From Sva-07 sp963829585 (GTDB taxonomy: Bacteria; Actinomycetota; Acidimicrobiia; Acidimicrobiales; Ilumatobacteraceae): a stretch of 64,000 bases of DNA. The position numbers were made by a program, and so were the translations under genes. Below the pieces are notes generated by a model, which saw nothing but the letters and a program-made list of their open reading frames with translations, ran no database searches and was not told the DNA's origin. Below, piece by piece: positions 59,652 through 64,000 of this stretch (position 1 is the stretch's first letter; each line of letters begins with the position of its first letter). The stretch is from NCBI GenBank assembly GCA_963829585.1, contig CAWHJD010000011.1, positions 66,359-130,358 of the forward strand. The letters are read 5' to 3'.

Positions 59652-60446
59652 ATGACCGATCCGACCGAACTCTCTCCCACCAAGTACGCGTCCTACCCGT
59701 CGCTGGTCGACCGGACCGTCCTCGTCACCGGTGGAGCCGACGGCATCGGCGCCGCGCTCGTCGAGCAGTTCGCCTTGCAGGGTTCCAAGGTCGCATTCGT
59801 CGACATCAACGCGACCAGGGGCGCCGAGACCGTCGAGCGGTGCCGTCAGAGCGGACCACGCCACACGCCGCGTTTCTACGAGGTCGATCTCGTCGACATC
59901 GAGGCAGTGCGCGCAGCGATCTCGCAGGCCCAGGTCGACCTCGGCGGGATCACCGTGCTCGTCAACAACGCAGCGAGCGACGATCGGCACGATTGGCGGG
60001 ACATGACCGTCGAGTACTGGAACGATCGTCTCAACACCAACCTCCGGCACTACTTCTTCGCCATCCAGGCCGTGGCGCCCGGCATGATCGCCGCGCAGAA
60101 CGGCTCGATCATCAACATCGGATCGAGCAGCTACATGATGCAGGAGGACTTCTTCCCGGGCTACGCGATCGCCAAGTCGGGTGTCGAGGGCATCACGCGC
60201 ACGATGGCGAGGACGTTCGGGCCCGACAACGTTCGTGTCAACACGGTCATGCCCGGATGGGTGGCCACCGAACGCCAGCTCATCAAGTGGTGGTCACCCG
60301 AAGGCGAGGCTGGCACGCTGCGCGACCAGGCCCTCAAGCGCCGAATCACTCCCGTCGAGTTCGCCCAGATGGTGCTGTTCCTCGCCGCCGACGACGGAGC
60401 CGCATGCACTGCGCAGCAGTTCCTCGTCGATGGTGGCCGCTTCTGA
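59652..60446 (+). CDS. SDR, probable sugar 1-dehydrogenase
   Basis: A 264-residue classical SDR behind AAAGGGA. VLVTGGADGIGAALVEQFAL (TGxxxGIG), VAFVDIN with Asp after beta-2 (NAD preference), VLVNNAASDD, IINIGSSSYMMQED with the Ser, and YAIAKSGVEGITRTMARTFG (YxxxK). QQFLVDGGRF ends it. The P-R-F-x-E-V-D-L-x-D region and NNAA-x-D-x-R-H resemble bacterial L-fucose, L-arabinose or D-xylose 1-dehydrogenases. With the lactonase and hydroxyacid dehydrogenase it could make an oxidative sugar route; the sugar is not identified. Confidence 0.86.
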   Translation: MTDPTELSPTKYASYPSLVDRTVLVTGGADGIGAALVEQFALQGSKVAFVDINATRGAETVERCRQSGPRHTPRFYEVDLVDIEAVRAAISQAQVDLGGITVLVNNAASDDRHDWRDMTVEYWNDRLNTNLRHYFFAIQAVAPGMIAAQNGSIINIGSSSYMMQEDFFPGYAIAKSGVEGITRTMARTFGPDNVRVNTVMPGWVATERQLIKWWSPEGEAGTLRDQALKRRITPVEFAQMVLFLAADDGAACTAQQFLVDGGRF

Positions 60447-60490
60447 CGCTCGTTCCGGATCGGACCTCAGGTTGTCGGACCGTGGTGCCG

Positions 60491-60913
60491 ATGACTGAAC
60501 CGATGGATTGTCGCGAGGGTCGCGCACGGCAACGGATGCTGGAACTGCGCGTCGGCGTCGTCACCGGTGCACTCCTGCTGGTCTCGGTCGGCTGCGCTGT
60601 GAAGCCCGGCTCGCATGCCGGGGGCGCCAATCCGATTCTCGGTGCAGGCATTTCCGACGAACTCGATGCTCTCGCCATCGTCGATCCGCAGGTGTACGCA
60701 AAGGTCGACGACTGCGTCGACAGCGCGAAGCTCAAGGTCGTGGGTGGCGACCCCGTGTGGCAACGTACGTGGCTCGACGTCGGCGAATCCGACGTGGGGC
60801 TGCGCGAGTTCTGCGAGAACATGGCGTCGCGCGACCCGGCCGCGTTCGACAAGATCCACACGGACTGGGTGGCGTGGGAGGCATTCGTGGCCGCGAATGC
60901 CGTGCCGGGGTGA
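60491..60913 (+). CDS. Small lipoprotein of unknown function
   Basis: A 140-residue protein from ATG 60491. The signal peptide is MLELRVGVVTGALLLVSVGC with lipobox VSVGC (about 35-38), preceded by a 19-residue Arg-rich stretch. ATG 60536 would remove the long lead. The mature part has CVDSAKLKVVGGDPVWQRTW, DVGLREFCENMASRDPAAFD and HTDWVAWEAFVAANAVPG: two Cys that could form a disulfide and many aromatic residues. No domain recognised. Confidence 0.65.
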   Translation: MTEPMDCREGRARQRMLELRVGVVTGALLLVSVGCAVKPGSHAGGANPILGAGISDELDALAIVDPQVYAKVDDCVDSAKLKVVGGDPVWQRTWLDVGESDVGLREFCENMASRDPAAFDKIHTDWVAWEAFVAANAVPG

Positions 60914-61020
60914 AGGGGTTCGCCGACCGCATTGCACGTGGTCCCGGAATTGTTGGGGCCACACCGCGAGGTGCAGACTTCAGGTGCTGCGGGAAACGCC
61001 GCCGACCAAGGAGGAATGCC

Positions 61021-61464
61021 GTGACGAGACCATGGAGATACTCGATGATGGCCATCGGCATCACGGGGGCGCTCGTTCTCACGGCATGCGGCGACGACGA
61101 CGATGCCGGCTCGGGGACGTTCTGTGACGCTGCGATGAACTACCAGGCGGCGAATGTCGCCCCGAACCCCTCGACGGCGAGCCCAGACGAATTGGAGACC
61201 ACGTTCACCGATCTCCAGAACTCGCTCGAGCAACTCCAGAGCACGGCCCCATCGGAGATCGAAGCCGACGTGACAACCGTCGCCTCGACGTTCGAGGATC
61301 TCATCAGCGCGCTCGCCGCGCAGGACTACGATTTCGCGAGTATGACCACCGATCCGGACGGCCAGGCCGCCATGGAGGCCCTGAGCTCGCAGGAGATGGG
61401 CACCGCGATGGGAAACATCGCGGAGTACATCGCTGCGGAGTGCACGACCGCCACGACCGGCTGA
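61021..61464 (+). CDS. Small lipoprotein of unknown function
   Basis: A 147-residue protein from GTG 61021 with a strong AAGGAGG site. The signal peptide MMAIGITGALVLTACGDDDD has lipobox LTAC. The mature part is short and helical (FCDAAMNYQAANVAPNPSTA, LETTFTDLQNSLEQLQSTAP, AAMEALSSQEMGTAMGNIAE), with two Cys near the ends (FCDA and AECTTA). Similar four-helix small lipoproteins are common in Acidimicrobiia. Function unknown. It is not obviously in an operon with the lipoprotein at 60491, as 107 bases separate them. Confidence 0.72.
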   Translation: MTRPWRYSMMAIGITGALVLTACGDDDDAGSGTFCDAAMNYQAANVAPNPSTASPDELETTFTDLQNSLEQLQSTAPSEIEADVTTVASTFEDLISALAAQDYDFASMTTDPDGQAAMEALSSQEMGTAMGNIAEYIAAECTTATTG

Positions 61465-61465
61465 T

Positions 61466-61510
61466 CCGGGTTCCCCTCGCCCCACCCCGGCGTCAAGTAG
61501 CCGAACCCGG
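61466..61510. terminator. Weak hairpin between convergent lipoprotein and DUF1622 genes
   Basis: CCGGGTTC (61466-61473) and GAACCCGG (61503-61510) form an eight-base stem around a 29-base, C-rich loop. The right arm lies inside the 3' end of the DUF1622 gene. It may end the + strand lipoprotein transcript. Confidence 0.45.
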
Positions 61511-61903
61511 CGCGCCCGAGGCCGATCGGCCCGCGTCGTCGCCGGATCCGGTGGGGCGAGCAGCGTGCATCGCGGCTCGACGCCAGGGTGCCATGCCGTC
61601 GACTTCGATGTCGAGAGAGAAGCTGAGCGCGATCCGCACGGCCACGAGGATGCCGAGCACGGCGACGCTCTCGAGGCTCGGATCGACGGTGATCGTCTTG
61701 ATGATGTCGGCGGCGACGAGCACCTCGAGCCCGAGGATCAACGGGCGCCCGAAGCCGCGCCGGACGTCGACGAAGAACGCGTCGAAATGGCCGAAGTCCC
61801 GCACTCCACGGATGAGTGACACGATGCCACCGGCGACGATGATCGCCACACCGACGGCCTCGAAGGCGAGGGCGATGTTCTCCATCGTTCCCTCGAACGT
61901 CAT
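61493..61903 (-). CDS. DUF1622 family membrane protein
   Basis: A 136-residue protein. IALAFEAVGVAIIVAGGIVS is the first helix; FVDVRRGFGRPLILGLEVLV and ADIIKTITVDPSLESVAVLG contain the two conserved blocks (R-x-G-F-G-R-x-I-L-L-G-L-E and A-D-I-I-x-T) of DUF1622. A third helix (GILVAVRIALSFSLDIEVDG) follows and the tail is disordered. Start ATG 61903; an internal ATG 61885 (MENIALAF) is also possible. Function unknown. Confidence 0.87.
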   Translation of the reverse strand: MTFEGTMENIALAFEAVGVAIIVAGGIVSLIRGVRDFGHFDAFFVDVRRGFGRPLILGLEVLVAADIIKTITVDPSLESVAVLGILVAVRIALSFSLDIEVDGMAPWRRAAMHAARPTGSGDDAGRSASGAPGSAT

Positions 61904-61934
61904 CGTGCGACCGAATCCATGATCCGAAGGTAGC

Positions 61935-61950
61935 GAACCCGGTGGGGTTC
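61935..61950. terminator. Small hairpin after the His-rich membrane protein gene
   Basis: GAACCC-GGTG-GGGTTC, a perfect six-base stem and 4-base loop, lies 25 bases past the stop of the gene at 61975 and 32 bases upstream of the DUF1622 start. It could be a terminator or a DUF1622 operator. Confidence 0.45.
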
Positions 61951-61974
61951 AGTCCGTGATCGAGTGCGCCGAAC

Positions 61975-63966
61975 TCATTGCCCACCGTGTTGGTGATCGC
62001 ACAGGCGTTCCTCCCCCGCCACGATCTGGCCGGCGCCGACGCCCTCGAGGGCCGCGAACGGTCCGCACTCGTGCGGTGTGATCCAGACGTGGATCATCGG
62101 AGCCGGGTCCTTCTTCACCAAACCGTTGGGGCAACTGCCGTCAGGTGCCGTCTGCCCGGCGACACGGGGTTGCACCGGGTCGTTCGTGAAACACAGGTTG
62201 TCGTGGATGTGCCACTGCATCAGGGGGCCACCGATGTCAGGCACATCTTCGAGGGCAACATCTCCGGGCAGCATGTACATCGCGCTGACGAGTTTCTTCG
62301 AACCGTCCGGCTGTGGCTCGTACACCAGGCTCTCTGGTCGGTCGGGATCGAGGATCACGTCGTCGTTGATCCAATCCCACTGGATGAAATGCTCGTGACC
62401 GGTCCCACCGTCGCCGATGCTGCGAAAGCCGTAGGCCTCGGCGACCTGGTAGTCGCTCCACATCGGGAGCCGAACCAGCGTGATCGCGATGAGGTTCTCG
62501 GCAGCTGCCTGCTGCTGGGGCGTGACGCCCGGTGTGCCGCTGAGATCGATCGGCATCGTCGGGTCGTACGGCTTCGGTGCGGCGGTCGGTGCCGCGCCGG
62601 CGCCGTGATCGTGGCCGGCGCCGCACATGTCGACGCGCTCTTCCTCCGAGACCGCTGCGGTACCCGCGCCGATCCCCTCGAGGGCCGCGAAGACACCGCA
62701 GGGGTGCGGTGTGATCCACACGTGCACCATCGGGCTCTCGCCGCCGGCTCGGACACCGTTGGCGCAGTTCCCGTTCGCGTCGATGACGCCGACCACCCTC
62801 GCCTCGCCGTCGGCGCCGGTCGACCAGCACAGGTTGTCGTGCTTGTGCCAGGTCATCAACGGCCCGGCCCAGTCGGTGAGCGTGGGGTCGTCGGCGGGGC
62901 GGGGGCTCGCGATGTACATCGCTCCCGCCAACGTGCGCTGGTCGCCGTCCACGGCGTACACGAGCGACTCGGGAGCAGTCGGGTCGAGCAGGGCGTCGTC
63001 GCCGATGAGATCAGACTTGATGTAGTGCTCGGTGCCGGTGCCGGCGTCACCGATCGAGGTGTACCCGGCGGCCACGGCATCGGCCGGATCGGCGTACTTC
63101 GGCAGCTCCCGCAACGTGTCCTCGATCAGTGCGACGGCGCGGAGTTCCTGCGCGGCGCTGACCCCCTCGACGCCGGAGACATCGATCGGCTGGGTCGGAT
63201 CCCACGGGCGGGGCCAGGCCAGGGCGGCCGGTGCTGCCGTGGCGCTGTGGGGGTGATCGTCGGTGGTCACTCCCTCGGTCGTTGCGTGGGTGTCGGCATC
63301 ATCGTGCGCATGGGCATCGGGGACGTCGGTCACGCCGGACGCGTCCGCCACGCCTCCGACCTCGCTGGCTTGGCCGGGATCGTGGCTGTGTTCGGCCCCG
63401 GCCGCCTCGGTTGCGTGTTCGCCCTCGGTGTGCGAGTGGACGTGGGTACTCGCGGCCATCATCGTCCACACGGTGGCGGCGCAGATCAGGACGGTCGGCG
63501 CGATCAGCCACGCCTTGCGCTGCTTCTCCGCAGGAAGAAGTGCACCCGCGTTGGCCGCAACGATGGCGAGCAGCGCGAGTGCGGCACAGGCAGTGTCGGC
63601 GAACTGGGGCGCCTCTCGCACTTCGAGACCGTCGATCCACGAGATCCCGAACATCCGCGTCGCGAGCCATCCGGCGAGTGCAACGGCGTTGACTGCAACC
63701 ACGCCCCATGCAGCTCGAGCCGTTGGGCGAACGAGTGCCCAGAGGCCGACGCCGATCTGGAGGACGGCGGCGACGACGAAGATCCGCGCCAGCTGGCGGT
63801 GCTCCGCATGGATACCTGCGGCCGACGCATGGACGGCGCCCGCTGCGAGCGATGCCAGGCCGCTGAAGGCGACGATCGACATACCCGCACGACGTGTGCG
63901 AGCGCCGGTCTCCCGTTCGTCGAGCGCAACACCGCCTGGCTCGACCCCACCGCTGTCAGAAGTCAT
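61975..63966 (-). CDS. His-rich membrane protein with an internally duplicated, unrecognised domain
   Basis: A 663-residue protein. Five helices lie in residues about 30-172 (SIVAFSGLASLAAGAVHASA, IFVVAAVLQIGVGLWALV, AAWGVVAVNAVALAGWLA, ACAALALLAIVAANAGALL, WLIAPTVLICAATVWTMM). A His/Asp-rich linker follows (HVHSHTEGEHATEA, DAHAHDDADTHATT). Two copies of a domain of about 190 residues lie at about 257-450 and 470-660. Each has PID-V/L-SG, GTGxEHxI, WHxHDNLC and a P-M-x-HVWITPHxCGxFAALEG-x-GAG block, then a Cys/His cluster (CGAGHDHG; CDHQHGG). Conserved His and Cys suggest metal binding at the cell surface; metal and function are unknown to me. Confidence 0.75.
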   Translation of the reverse strand: MTSDSGGVEPGGVALDERETGARTRRAGMSIVAFSGLASLAAGAVHASAAGIHAEHRQLARIFVVAAVLQIGVGLWALVRPTARAAWGVVAVNAVALAGWLATRMFGISWIDGLEVREAPQFADTACAALALLAIVAANAGALLPAEKQRKAWLIAPTVLICAATVWTMMAASTHVHSHTEGEHATEAAGAEHSHDPGQASEVGGVADASGVTDVPDAHAHDDADTHATTEGVTTDDHPHSATAAPAALAWPRPWDPTQPIDVSGVEGVSAAQELRAVALIEDTLRELPKYADPADAVAAGYTSIGDAGTGTEHYIKSDLIGDDALLDPTAPESLVYAVDGDQRTLAGAMYIASPRPADDPTLTDWAGPLMTWHKHDNLCWSTGADGEARVVGVIDANGNCANGVRAGGESPMVHVWITPHPCGVFAALEGIGAGTAAVSEEERVDMCGAGHDHGAGAAPTAAPKPYDPTMPIDLSGTPGVTPQQQAAAENLIAITLVRLPMWSDYQVAEAYGFRSIGDGGTGHEHFIQWDWINDDVILDPDRPESLVYEPQPDGSKKLVSAMYMLPGDVALEDVPDIGGPLMQWHIHDNLCFTNDPVQPRVAGQTAPDGSCPNGLVKKDPAPMIHVWITPHECGPFAALEGVGAGQIVAGEERLCDHQHGGQ

Positions 63967-64000
63967 TTTCCGAGTGTAGGGGCTGTGACCGTTGCCTCAC

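Overview
The window is a dense, high-GC (about two-thirds G+C by eye) chromosomal segment. It is typical of a free-living actinobacterium, most likely an Acidimicrobiia/Ilumatobacter-like lineage. The gene set supports this: a DUF222-HNH protein, a maleylpyruvate-isomerase/TIGR03086-type protein, DUF7144 and DUF6325 proteins, two DUF2252 paralogues, an actinobacterial-type phosphofructokinase and many short-chain dehydrogenases. The taxonomic placement is inference from gene content. No rRNA, tRNA, CRISPR array, prophage or insertion sequence was found. Coding density is about 95% with many 1-8 base gene overlaps.

Layout. 1-7.2 kb: the end of ddl, then a TetR regulator divergent from a four-gene operon (acyl-CoA-reductase-like/HAD fusion, zinc-type alcohol dehydrogenase, LarA-like protein, PlsC-type acyltransferase), probably lipid or alcohol metabolism. 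7.3-14.5 kb: a holin/phosphodiesterase fusion, a metallo-beta-lactamase-fold hydrolase, a lipoprotein, a biotinyl/carboxyltransferase fusion and a ClC transporter. 14.5-24.6 kb: UDP-glucuronate and UDP-xylose synthesis, an MscS channel, a DUF2207-like protein, an RlmI-like methyltransferase, DUF2855, an SDR, DUF222-HNH and MmcQ. 24.6-30.2 kb: a small Cys-rich protein, then a two-component system divergent from a five-gene redox operon (secreted acidic protein, Pro-rich membrane protein, ApbE, ferric-reductase-like cytochrome, DUF2231). 30.2-41 kb: VOC proteins, CMD, PfkB, a Baeyer-Villiger-type monooxygenase, a hotdog protein, a zinc-ribbon SDR, 6-phosphofructokinase, another SDR and a quinone-oxidoreductase-like protein. 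41-58 kb: an envelope/stress-type block (SHOCT, DUF7144, two DUF6325-like proteins, a MalT-like LuxR regulator, membrane proteins, thiolase, a TPR regulator with two putative target genes, SulP, DUF2252-DUF1269-DUF2252). 57.8-64 kb: a three-gene oxidative catabolic operon, two lipoproteins, DUF1622 and a His-rich membrane protein with an internally duplicated, unrecognised domain.

Three global signals matter to any user of this sequence. First, at least twelve genes carry single-base-type frameshifts in GC-rich runs while both halves stay well conserved, which looks like residual assembly error rather than gene decay. Second, many genes appear to be transcribed without a leader: a TANNNT or CANANT box sits 5-8 bases before the start codon. 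Third, four genes have a 12-16 base direct repeat that spans or abuts their stop codon.

The strongest candidates for undescribed biology are the duplicated His-rich protein at 61975-63966, the TPR regulator with its shared 33-base operator near 51.3 and 51.95 kb, the two-component/ApbE/DUF2231 redox cluster, and the LarA-like protein inside a lipid operon.
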